A stretch of DNA of 64,000 nt from Methanobacterium sp. BAmetb5. Its GTDB lineage: Archaea; Methanobacteriota; Methanobacteria; Methanobacteriales; Methanobacteriaceae. Positions 34,569 through 42,782 of this stretch are shown here, one piece after another. The notes below the pieces were generated by a model. That model did not search any database. It saw nothing but the letters and a program-made list of their open reading frames with translations, and was not told the origin of the DNA. The stretch covers positions 272,501-336,500 of the forward strand of contig NZ_CP022706.1 in NCBI RefSeq assembly GCF_003491305.1, written 5' to 3'. Numbering within the stretch: the stretch's first letter is position 1; every line of letters starts with the position of its first letter. A program made the translations under genes and the position numbers.

Positions 34569-35552
34569 TTGGATGAACTGATTGCCGACTATATTTACCA
34601 GCTGGAACTGGGCCAGCTACAGGAACATCAGGGTATGGGAGTGTTCCCTCTTTACCATAATGGAAGTGAGTGTGCCTATTTAACCCTGACCGAAGCCCTG
34701 CAGGCAGAAGTACTGACTGTCACTGAAATAGATGATGTGGCTTCTGTCCCGGAGTTGAAGGTTCAAAACCATGCCGATATGCCGGTACTATTACTTGACG
34801 GGGAGGAACTGGTTGGGGCCAAACAGAACCGTGTTTTAAACACTACTATATTATTAAAACCACACTCAGTAACTGTGATACCGGTAAGCTGCACTGAACA
34901 GGGGAGGTGGAGTTACAATTCTCTGGAATTTGCTGAATCAGGTAACGTGGCTTCCTACCGGATGCGTCGAACAAAATCCGCCTCAGTGAATACTTCTCTG
35001 CGACAGAGAGGGGAGTTCTGCTCTAACCAGAGACTGGTCTGGGATGAAATCGATGAGGTGAGTGAAAAAGCCCGGGCAAAATCCAATACCCGGGCCTTGC
35101 AGGATGTATACCATTCCCGTCGAAGGGATCTGGATGAATACTTGGAGTCATTCCATTTGGAGGATGGGCAGAAGGGTTTGTTGGTGATGGTTAAAGGGGA
35201 AGTTATGGGTCTGGATATCTTATCCAGTGCCAGTGCTTACCAGTTACTCCACCAGAAAATCTTGAAAAGCTACGCCCTGGAGGCAATGCTCAATGAGGGG
35301 GAGGAGGGTGAAGGGACATTCAACGGACAGGAGTGTGCCTGTTCATTCCTGGATGATGCCCAATTATCCGTGGATGAAAAACACAAATCTGTGGGTTATG
35401 GTTGGGACCACCGTCTGGAAGGGCCACAGATAGTGGGTTCAGCTCTCACCTACCAGGACCAGGTGATACACGCGGCCTTCTTCCAGATGGAAGAAAATGA
35501 AAAAATAGGAGCAATGTCCACTTACAGAAAACGGCGGGATTTCAGGAGCTAA
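34569..35552 (+). CDS. ARPP-1 family protein (DUF6569-like)
   Basis: The 327-residue protein matches the ARPP-1 domain, found near ADP-ribosylglycohydrolases and rhodanese-phosphatase proteins in many genomes: LLLDGEELVGAKQNRVLNTT at about 75-94, a Tyr/Arg-rich middle and a C-terminal FFQMEENEK segment. The biochemical role is not known. The start is TTG with GGTGAT just upstream, coupled to the receiver gene. Its appearance in the same window as an ADP-ribosylglycohydrolase fits the name of the family but may be chance. Confidence 0.7.
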   Translation: MDELIADYIYQLELGQLQEHQGMGVFPLYHNGSECAYLTLTEALQAEVLTVTEIDDVASVPELKVQNHADMPVLLLDGEELVGAKQNRVLNTTILLKPHSVTVIPVSCTEQGRWSYNSLEFAESGNVASYRMRRTKSASVNTSLRQRGEFCSNQRLVWDEIDEVSEKARAKSNTRALQDVYHSRRRDLDEYLESFHLEDGQKGLLVMVKGEVMGLDILSSASAYQLLHQKILKSYALEAMLNEGEEGEGTFNGQECACSFLDDAQLSVDEKHKSVGYGWDHRLEGPQIVGSALTYQDQVIHAAFFQMEENEKIGAMSTYRKRRDFRS

Positions 35553-35698
35553 CCTTAAAAACTAGTTTTTGGAGAGGAAGGGAATTAAAATAACTTCTCT
35601 CTTCTTTAATCCCTCATTTTTTTATTATTTATTTTAAATACCCATTTCTCTGGCTACAGTCAGTTCAGATGCATTTTCATACATCCAATTTGATTTAT

Positions 35699-35932
35699 TC
35701 AGTTTCTGAGTAGGGCTATGCATATCAATAAGGGCAATAGGGCACTTATCAGATTTAAAATTCCAGTAAAGATATCGTTAGCTAACAAATTACCAATTAC
35801 CAGGAAAATAACCCCTATAATGTATAGGATGAGGAAATAGGGATTGATATCCTTATCCTTTTGGATTACGGTTTTATAGAACTGAATTATCCAGGCAATT
35901 ATCACCAATATTAATCCTGCTGTGAAATACAT
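35699..35932 (-). CDS. Small three-helix membrane protein
   Basis: A 77-residue protein of mostly hydrophobic helices (YFTAGLILVIIAWIIQF; YFLILYIIGVIFLVIGNLL; LISALLPLLICIALL). I chose ATG 35932, 6 bases after GGGGTG; the frame is open to a GTG nine bases upstream. No family recognised. It stands alone in a mixed region. Confidence 0.65.
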   Translation of the reverse strand: MYFTAGLILVIIAWIIQFYKTVIQKDKDINPYFLILYIIGVIFLVIGNLLANDIFTGILNLISALLPLLICIALLRN

Positions 35933-36059
35933 TAAAGGCACCCCTATAAATTCATTATTTACAGTTAATAAGTAACAAATGGTTTATTTTATTTATTGTT
36001 AAGGTTTTAGTGTTTATTGTTTAAGTTTTTGTGAGTTCTTCATTTAGAAATAAATGTTT

Positions 36060-36767
36060 TCATAATTTTAATTGGTGTTGCAGTTTTCCCCCGCAGGGAC
36101 ATTTCTCTTTAAAGTCAGCGGGATACTCACCTGGTTGCAATTTGTAGTAACCACCGCAGCTATTGCAAACCAGGTACCCCGGTTGGTTTATTTTTTCCTC
36201 CTTTTTCTTTTCAGGGTTACTTTCTTCCAATTCACGGTCAGGGAAGGTAGTACTGTGCATTTTTGGACTAAGTGAATGTTTATTATCGGGAATGGGAGTC
36301 ACATTTTCGGAGGGAGTAGTTATCCTGTTTATTTCCCGCTGTTTTCGCAGTTTCTGGTGGATTGAAAAGCTGGATACACCCTTATCTTTTCGGGAAGTTC
36401 CACATACTGGGCAACGACTCATTCCGGGGGGTATCTTACCCTTACATTTGGGGCAGATGAGGGAGGGACTAAGATCACTACCACACTGGGGACAGTAAGC
36501 CAAATCAGGCTCTATTTCTGAATAACACCGGGGACAGGTAGTTACCTGACTTTTGTCGGTAATCTGTTTGGTTTTGGACCCGCAGGATGGGCAGAATTCA
36601 ACTTCCAGTGGAAATTCAGCGTAACAGTGAGGGCACATACTCTTTTTAGGAGATGCAGTTGCAGGCAGTGGTGCACTACACACCGTACAGATCAGGGCAC
36701 CTTCTGGAACTTCCGTGTTACAGGCACTGCATTTGAGGATCTTCGATTCTTTTTCTTCCCTTTCCAT
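36060..36767 (-). CDS. Multi-zinc-ribbon protein
   Basis: A 235-residue protein with five ribbon units: [75 protein letters not shown] and the C-terminal [18 protein letters not shown] followed by CPCGGKL. The last unit is the module shared with the proteins at 6162 and 22420. Between lies a charged linker. The N-terminal ribbons suggest a scaffold binding several partners. Function unknown. It is transcribed alone in the reverse direction. Confidence 0.8.
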   Translation of the reverse strand: MEREEKESKILKCSACNTEVPEGALICTVCSAPLPATASPKKSMCPHCYAEFPLEVEFCPSCGSKTKQITDKSQVTTCPRCYSEIEPDLAYCPQCGSDLSPSLICPKCKGKIPPGMSRCPVCGTSRKDKGVSSFSIHQKLRKQREINRITTPSENVTPIPDNKHSLSPKMHSTTFPDRELEESNPEKKKEEKINQPGYLVCNSCGGYYKLQPGEYPADFKEKCPCGGKLQHQLKL

Positions 36768-36958
36768 AAAACCTAAACCTCATCTTCCTCAATACTTGGA
36801 TTCAAGTGCATGTCTATTCTTATGTATATAAAAATGGTTTAAAGTGGAACTGTTGTATTAATATGACTAAATCAGGGATATGGTTCACTCAGTTATTATT
36901 TGCCCATCTACTTTACACCATATGCCTATCTACTTATACCTAACACCTAATTTTATGT

Positions 36959-37168
36959 TCATTTTTTAACTTGAAAGACATATCCGCAGTTGTTGCAGTT
37001 ACATAGTAGCATGTCATGTCCAGTTGTCTGGTTGGTGTAATTCCCAACTATCTCCAGACTGGAAGAACCACACTGAGGGCAGGATACTGGAGACGCACAT
37101 CCACTGATGAATAGACTTCCGGTAACCAATAGAAGAGCCACCACCCCGATCAATAGATCTTTATTCAC
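36959..37168 (-). CDS. Zinc-ribbon lipoprotein
   Basis: Read from GTG 37168, this 69-residue protein has a signal peptide and lipobox SLFISGC, then a ribbon with CPQCGS and CNNCGY after a CNC. It would be an outward-facing lipid-anchored zinc protein. The GTG follows GGGGG at about 10 bases; the frame is open to an ATG upstream but then the N terminus would be Cys- and charge-rich, unlike a signal peptide. Confidence 0.65.
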   Translation of the reverse strand: MNKDLLIGVVALLLVTGSLFISGCASPVSCPQCGSSSLEIVGNYTNQTTGHDMLLCNCNNCGYVFQVKK

Positions 37169-37400
37169 GGTTTCACTTCCCCCTGCACAGTTATCCCTGG
37201 ACTTATACACCCATTTTTTGTATTTTATAATATGTAATTTTAGACATAAATTTTTCAGGGAATGATTTCTGGAACTCCCTCACTTCGTTATTCATTTTAC
37301 TTAAAATAATTCAGTGTTAAACTTTACATAATTTAATTTTGTATTTTTTTAAACTAAAAATATCCTTGTATTTATATAGAATAAGGACTATAAAATAACC

Positions 37401-38039
37401 ATGAGTCGGAAAGGATATGTGTTGCTGGGGGATATCATTTCATCCAAAAAGATCAATCAACGGTCTAAATTCCAGGAAAATCTGATAGAAGTTTGTAATG
37501 TTGTTAACCAGACCAATGGGAAAGACATAATTGCCCCCATGAAAATTATAAAAGGATCCGATGAGATCGGTGGCCTGTTAAGAAACCTGGCCCCACTCTA
37601 TTCCATTGTAGATAGGATCTTACAGGACTTATACCCGGTGAAAATCCGTTTTGTACTGGTTCAGGGTGAAATCGATACTGGTTGGGATACTGAAGATATT
37701 TCTCTCATGGATGGCCCGGCTTTCCACCAAGCGGCTAAGCTGATGACAGATCTTAAAAAAGAAAAATTAATATTAAACATCCATACTAGTAATAAAACAG
37801 TGGACACTCTCCTCTCCAATAACATCAACCTCATTTACCTCCTAAAACAACACTGGTCCCCGGCTAAAAGAGAGATCATTCACTCCTATGAAGAAGGGAA
37901 TGACCAGAGTAAGGTAGCCCAGGAACTGGGGATAACCCAGCAGACTGTATCTTATCATCTTAAATCTTCCCATTGGAAGGAAATCAAAAAAATGGAAGCA
38001 AATCTTAACCAGGTATTACAAGACTTAAAAATGGGATAG
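37401..38039 (+). CDS. SatD family protein with C-terminal HTH
   Basis: The 212-residue protein begins GYVLLGDIISSKKI and has the HQAAKLMTDLKKEKL region of the SatD family (PF16264), named from a streptococcal acid-tolerance operon of unknown mechanism. Residues about 170-190 (SKVAQELGITQQTVSYHL) form a helix-turn-helix, so it may bind DNA. No ribosome site precedes the ATG and a TATA box near 37370 suggests a leaderless message. The next gene starts 1 base after its stop, so they are translationally coupled. Role unknown. Confidence 0.75.
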   Translation: MSRKGYVLLGDIISSKKINQRSKFQENLIEVCNVVNQTNGKDIIAPMKIIKGSDEIGGLLRNLAPLYSIVDRILQDLYPVKIRFVLVQGEIDTGWDTEDISLMDGPAFHQAAKLMTDLKKEKLILNIHTSNKTVDTLLSNNINLIYLLKQHWSPAKREIIHSYEEGNDQSKVAQELGITQQTVSYHLKSSHWKEIKKMEANLNQVLQDLKMG

Positions 38040-38040
38040 T

Positions 38041-38388
38041 ATGAATCCAGAATATAAGATAATTATCATTATTGCGGGTTATATCTTTTTAATAACCACC
38101 AGCGGATTTATAATCAAATTCATCCTTTCCCGTGCAGAAAAGGGAAAAATTGCCGATAAAAAGGACTGGGATACCGGTTTTATAATTGGAAAATGTGAAA
38201 ACATCCTGATATTAACCTTCATGCTCCTCGATGCCTACATTGCCCTGGCCATAATCTTCGCCGCCAAAACCATCATCCGGGAGGAAGACATTAAAAAGAA
38301 TTCCCTGTATTTTTTAGCCGGAACCATGATCAACGTAACCTATTCCATCATTATCGGGGCCCTTATAAAGGGCTTGATCAGCCTCTAA
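38041..38388 (+). CDS. Membrane protein cotranscribed with SatD
   Basis: The 115-residue protein has four hydrophobic helices (IIIIIAGYIFLITTSGFIIKF; ILTFMLLDAYIALAIIFAA; two more at the C terminus) and no enzyme motif. It starts 1 base after the satD-like stop codon, so it is probably coupled and works with it. In bacteria satD neighbours are also membrane proteins. Function unknown. Confidence 0.7.
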   Translation: MNPEYKIIIIIAGYIFLITTSGFIIKFILSRAEKGKIADKKDWDTGFIIGKCENILILTFMLLDAYIALAIIFAAKTIIREEDIKKNSLYFLAGTMINVTYSIIIGALIKGLISL

Positions 38389-38556
38389 ATAAGTCAATTC
38401 ATTTCATTTTAGGGAATAAATATTTAGGATAATACTAATTTTTGAAATAAGAGTGTATAATTATCCCGAGAAAAGGGTGTGAACCAAAAAAATTACAGTA
38501 CATTCACCTAAAATATTATTATACTTACCATCTTAATGGACTAAAACATTAGTATA

Positions 38557-38584
38557 TTTACAATAGTCTTTTTACAATAGTCTT
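38557..38584 (+). repeat. Perfect 14-bp tandem repeat upstream of secreted-protein gene
   Basis: TTTACAATAGTCTT occurs twice in a row (38557-38570 and 38571-38584), 48 bases before the ATT start at 38632. It could be a regulatory element or a slippage product. Confidence 0.6.
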
Positions 38585-38631
38585 ATGGAAATATTAAAAT
38601 TACTGATAAAAAACTTCTTGAGGGCGTTAAA

Positions 38632-39426
38632 ATTAAGTACCAATGGATATTAACACTTTTAGTACTAAGTTCACTGACACTGTGCTGTGTAACAGCAGCG
38701 GACAATAATACACGGAATATCAGTACCACAGAACCCGTACCAGTACCTTACACCAGTACAGTTACTCCCTGGAACCCCATCCAGTATTTAGGGGCGGGTT
38801 TCATCATGGGTTACTACATAAACCCCGGTGTCACACCCCTGTCCGGTATCAATTTCACCGCCTTAAAGGCCGCGGGGATCACCGATGTCTACATCCGGGT
38901 GAGCAATGATAATTACTTACCGGTACTCACTGAAGCCCAGACCAAAGCGGACGAAGTGGGGATCCGTACCCATGCCTGGGTATTCCCCGGGTTCAACCAT
39001 GCGTCTCAGGTAGCCCAGATGAAAATAGGGGTTCATCTTGACGTGGAAACCTACGACATGCCTTCTTACCTTTCACAGATAAAGGCCATGCGAGAGGAAA
39101 CCAAGGGAGTAACCTTTTCCCTCTGTGTGAAACCCGAGGGATGGGATGGGGATCAGTATTATTACCTGATAGCACCCTACTGTGATTACATAGTTCCCAT
39201 GCTCTATATAGGTGACTATGACCATGGAATAACCGGTTTAAGAAACTGGGTCAGAACATACAGTATTATATATCCCCGAAAAATCGTGGCCGGGCTGCAA
39301 ACCTACCAGTCCTACCAGAATATAACTCCGGTTATGGAAAGTACTGTTTTATCTGAAATAAAGGCAGTGCAGCCCAGTACCCGGGGAGTAATCCTGTTCC
39401 GGTATGGATTGTCCAACTTCAATTGA
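38632..39426 (+). CDS. Secreted TIM-barrel (glycoside-hydrolase-like) protein
   Basis: From ATT 38632 the protein has 264 residues: a signal peptide ([18 protein letters not shown]), a Thr/Pro linker and a TIM-barrel-like domain starting MGYYINPG, with [24 protein letters not shown] and [13 protein letters not shown] segments like glycoside hydrolase 18/66-type barrels. It may act on surface polysaccharide or pseudomurein. I place the start at ATT because GAGGG lies 7 bases upstream and the first ATG (38806) would remove the whole signal peptide; the context matches the two genes at 14278 and 16868. Enzyme activity is unproven. Confidence 0.7.
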   Translation: MKYQWILTLLVLSSLTLCCVTAADNNTRNISTTEPVPVPYTSTVTPWNPIQYLGAGFIMGYYINPGVTPLSGINFTALKAAGITDVYIRVSNDNYLPVLTEAQTKADEVGIRTHAWVFPGFNHASQVAQMKIGVHLDVETYDMPSYLSQIKAMREETKGVTFSLCVKPEGWDGDQYYYLIAPYCDYIVPMLYIGDYDHGITGLRNWVRTYSIIYPRKIVAGLQTYQSYQNITPVMESTVLSEIKAVQPSTRGVILFRYGLSNFN

Positions 39427-39584
39427 CACTGCTACCGGCTTATCCTTACAAAAATTTTTATAATCCTCAAAATCCATATAATTAATGAAGGTTTTTAATT
39501 AAAAGTTTAACTGGAACCTAAAATCATTTATCTTTTATTTAAGAAGAATCTTTTTTTATTCAAGGGGTATGCGAGGAAAAGGAG

Positions 39585-40145
39585 ATGTATGGTAAGATGT
39601 GCGCACACAAAAATAATGAACCATCCATCTGGGGGGAATGTGTTGTTGATCCATGCTACACCACTCCTGAACATGCATCAAATGTGAGTAAAACCACCAG
39701 GATCCTCGTAGCGGTGGTGATCATCATGGTGGCAGTACTAGGTATTGGTACAGCGATGCTCTTAACTTATCAATCACCGGCAGTTAACACCACCGCCAAC
39801 AACACCACGTCAATGCCACAGAACACCACTATAACAGGAAATCAGGCCAAATCAACCAATACCAGTCTCCCACCCTCCATAGTAACTTCCAGTGGTAAAA
39901 GTGTGGATTTAACTGGTTACCAGGTGGTGGATGTGAGAGAAGGCAGTGATACCGGTAATATCCACTGCCGGAGTTGCGACCAGTGGACAGTTACCCGGAA
40001 GGTAACTGAATATGAAAATTCTGCCGGAGAAAGGATAATGATCGGTGAAAACTACTGCACCAGCTGCGGATATTTAAGTAAAGAGTACTGGCAGAATGGA
40101 AAATGGTACGATCTTAAAAATAATGAGATTACGCCTATTCTGTAA
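39585..40145 (+). CDS. Membrane-anchored protein with extracellular zinc ribbon
   Basis: A 186-residue protein with a 40-residue Cys-containing start, one helix (ILVAVVIIMVAVLGIGTAMLL, about 41-61), a Thr/Asn-rich linker likely glycosylated, and a C-terminal domain with CRSCDQW and CTSCGY that should bind zinc. The linker and helix suggest the ribbon faces outside. GAGGAAAAGGAG precedes the ATG; ATG 39597 is also possible. A strong terminator follows. No family recognised. Confidence 0.7.
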   Translation: MYGKMCAHKNNEPSIWGECVVDPCYTTPEHASNVSKTTRILVAVVIIMVAVLGIGTAMLLTYQSPAVNTTANNTTSMPQNTTITGNQAKSTNTSLPPSIVTSSGKSVDLTGYQVVDVREGSDTGNIHCRSCDQWTVTRKVTEYENSAGERIMIGENYCTSCGYLSKEYWQNGKWYDLKNNEITPIL

Positions 40146-40195
40146 TATGAATATAACAAAATGGTTTAAACCACTTTCGATAAAAAAAAGTTATG

Positions 40196-40236
40196 GAGAA
40201 GTTATCATTCCCTGTAGATAACTTCTCAATTTTTTT
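40196..40236. terminator. Bidirectional hairpin terminator
   Basis: GAGAAGTTATC (40196-40206) pairs perfectly with GATAACTTCTC (40217-40227) around ten bases, followed by eight T. It lies between the forward gene ending at 40145 and the convergent reverse gene ending at 40290, so it may serve both. Confidence 0.8.
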
Positions 40237-40289
40237 TCAATAAATAGGGACACTTAACTCTACATCTGGGTGTTAATGTATCCTCGGAG

Positions 40290-40643
<354 letters not shown>

Positions 40644-40931
40644 TTTAAGGTTCCTCCCTAAATAAATCAATATTTTACCATAACTTTCACTGAAAAAAGA
40701 TATACTATGGTTTTTTGTTCTACATTTGCTCCTTACATTTAATAAATCACTAATTTATATCAGTGATATTGTTTATGTGATCAATAACTATACATAAATA
40801 TTTCTGTAGACCAGTGCAGTCCACGGTGATTTTTAAATGAAGATCACAGTTAAAAAGAGTGAATGATTAAAATAAGTTTTTTATAATCTTTCTGTATATG
40901 GATATAACAAGATGGTTACCTGGGAAAATGG

Positions 40932-41069
40932 TTACTCGAACAAGCCGGTTCCAAAGAAACAGTCCAGGCAGTAACCATCACCACCCATATGGTCAATACA
41001 GTAACATCTATGGCATACTATGCATCTATCCAGTCCAGGATTACCGCAGAAATCACATTTTTCACACAT
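40932..41069 (-). CDS. Tiny Cys-rich zinc-binding protein
   Basis: This 45-residue protein has four Cys pairs (CEKCDFCG; CIVCHRCYC; CLDC) with a His-rich middle, a plan for one or two small zinc sites. It starts at ATG 41069 four bases after AGGGGGA and only 8 bases past the stop of the nuclease gene at 41078, so it is in the same operon. It may be a zinc-finger adaptor for the nuclease or a metal carrier. It is too short for most gene finders. Confidence 0.75.
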   Translation of the reverse strand: MCEKCDFCGNPGLDRCIVCHRCYCIDHMGGDGYCLDCFFGTGLFE

Positions 41070-41077
41070 TTTTCCCC

Positions 41078-42262
41078 CTAGGGCACTGTTAATTTTTTAG
41101 TGCTGGCCGAGGTTTTGCAGAATGTTTTGTAGTCACAGGCATCACAGGTTCGCTTGTCCGGATTAGTGTTCCATGAATCCTGGATCACCTGCCCATCCAC
41201 CTCCTGGATGATGCTCCCCTCAATTTCTTCCACTACGTTATCAAATTCCTTCAGGGATTGGGCCAGTAATTCATCATCCATGGGTATCATACGTATAGAT
41301 CGCAGGTTCCGGAAAGGTTTCGAGAGTTTAGGTGTTTTGTTTTTAGGATTCCACCGTAAAATCAGTTCCCGGTCATCTTCAGTGGGCATGACATCGGTAC
41401 TCTTTTCCTTAACTTCCCTTTGAAGCTCTAACAGGTCCTCTTTAAACAGGGATAACTCGTTAAGGTAGAACAGAATACCTATGAGCACCGGGTTGGAGTC
41501 AGGTTGCAGTGATCGTAACCAGGAATAGGTTTGCACCTGCCAATAGTGGTGCTTCCAGGAGGGTGAACCAGTAGCGGGTCGTTTCATACCTTTATAATCC
41601 ACTATAACTTCATACTTGTCTGATTCTAACTTTTCCAGTTTTTCCTGGAAGGAGGGGTCCTGGTGGAGGTATTTTATAATCAGATTTTTATCGCTGGCTT
41701 CCTCCAACTTAACCGAGCTTAAAACATCTATGATCCCGGTTACACCATAGTAGTTGGAGCGGCTGACACCCTTCTGGTAGTGGGGCATGTCCCGTATACC
41801 CTTTAACCGTACTTCGTTGTCATCGACCAGGGGGAATAGGTGTGGTCCCCAGGTGTTGATGGCGGCTTCGGCCCGGATACTGGCCACCAACTTGTGGGGG
41901 TGATGGGAATCCGGGCAGAGGCCCTGGTGTTCACTTTCTCCCTGGAAGGGACAGAACAGGTTGGCTGGTGGTTGAAGTCCACGGGACTGCATGCGGTTGT
42001 GTATCTCCAGTTCCACCCTTCGGATCTGTGTTTCCCAGTCCCAGGGGAAATCCTTCCAGTCATCATCCCTCCACTTAAGGTAAGATTCCTCCATAACCCC
42101 GTGGATAAAGTCCCCAAACCATAACTGGATAGGCATGGAAGGGGGTAAGGTTCCTTTGTTCTGGTAGCGGTACTGCAAACCACAGGTAAGGTAAGCCAGT
42201 AGATCACCAGTTAAACTGTACTCGGGGATTATGTATGGTTTAGAACGGACAGAAAGACTCAT
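41078..42262 (-). CDS. RecB/Cas4-like PD-(D/E)XK nuclease with Fe-S cysteines
   Basis: The 394-residue protein opens with LTCGLQYRYQNKG and FGDFIHGVMEE, the start of RecB-family nucleases, and has the active-site strand YEVIVDYKGMKRP (Asp and Lys) followed by QVQTYSW. The C-terminal CDACDYKTFC, with Cys near residue 27, gives four cysteines for a Fe-S cluster as in AddB and Cas4. It probably cuts or resects DNA. Its neighbour at 42783 is a UvrD-type helicase, and the pair recalls AddAB. A good ribosome site (AGGAAGG) precedes the ATG. Toxin-antitoxin remnants separate the two. Confidence 0.8.
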   Translation of the reverse strand: MSLSVRSKPYIIPEYSLTGDLLAYLTCGLQYRYQNKGTLPPSMPIQLWFGDFIHGVMEESYLKWRDDDWKDFPWDWETQIRRVELEIHNRMQSRGLQPPANLFCPFQGESEHQGLCPDSHHPHKLVASIRAEAAINTWGPHLFPLVDDNEVRLKGIRDMPHYQKGVSRSNYYGVTGIIDVLSSVKLEEASDKNLIIKYLHQDPSFQEKLEKLESDKYEVIVDYKGMKRPATGSPSWKHHYWQVQTYSWLRSLQPDSNPVLIGILFYLNELSLFKEDLLELQREVKEKSTDVMPTEDDRELILRWNPKNKTPKLSKPFRNLRSIRMIPMDDELLAQSLKEFDNVVEEIEGSIIQEVDGQVIQDSWNTNPDKRTCDACDYKTFCKTSASTKKLTVP

Positions 42263-42317
42263 ATTTACCTTCCTATATTTTAGATTCTTTTGATAATGAA
42301 ATAAGACTTAACCTATT

Positions 42318-42480
42318 TTAAAACCCAAATTCTTCGGGTTCGATAGCTTCAACACCCGGTAATAACTGAAGAAAAACCTTTATTCTCTTTTTCAATACTT
42401 TCTAGAAATCTTTTAGATGATGGTTTAGAATCAGTGCGGAGTACATCCACAAAAATTGAGGTGTCAATGAAAAATTTCAT
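42318..42480 (-). pseudogene. Internally deleted PIN-domain (VapC-like) toxin
   Basis: The ATG at 42480 overlaps the antitoxin stop (ATGA). The frame reads MKFFIDTSIFVDVLRTD, the first strand of a PIN ribonuclease with its metal-binding Asp6, then stops at 42349 after 43 codons. A different frame continues with LLPGVEAIEPEEFGF and a stop at 42318, which looks like a VapC C terminus. A full PIN toxin has about 130 residues, so about 80 are missing. The toxin is therefore broken by an internal deletion. Confidence 0.65.
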
Positions 42481-42671
42481 AGCTGATCTAACCTTTCAGA
42501 ACGCCGTAATTTACTAACAAATTCTTTACTATCCACATCATATCCCCATGAACCAGTAGCATTTTCAACAATATTTTTAGGGGTAGATTTTGCTTTACGG
42601 ATTTCTTTTAGTATAAGGTGTAATTCTTTATCTAAATTTAACAGCCGGTATTCCAGGTCAGAGATATCCAT
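42477..42671 (-). CDS. VapB-like antitoxin (next to a broken PIN toxin)
   Basis: A 64-residue helical, charged protein (MDISDLEYRLLNLDKELHLI) that lies directly before the PIN fragment, with an ATGA overlap. The layout is that of VapB. GAGGTGGG lies 5 bases before ATG 42671; an upstream in-frame ATG exists but lacks a site. With the toxin broken, the antitoxin may be an inert remnant. Confidence 0.6.
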   Translation of the reverse strand: MDISDLEYRLLNLDKELHLILKEIRKAKSTPKNIVENATGSWGYDVDSKEFVSKLRRSERLDQL

Positions 42672-42782
42672 TATCCCACCTCGTTTTATATATCTGGATT
42701 TTTTAGATGATAAAATTTCACTTTTTGCATGGGAGGTTTTCATATCCTTAATATAATACTTATTTAGATATAAATATTATTA

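Noticed and set aside
41803..42207. A 134-residue frame on the reverse strand, and similar long frames inside the helicase, kinase and ATPase genes.
   Set aside because: They overlap genes with clear domains, have no ribosome site and no sensible domain of their own.
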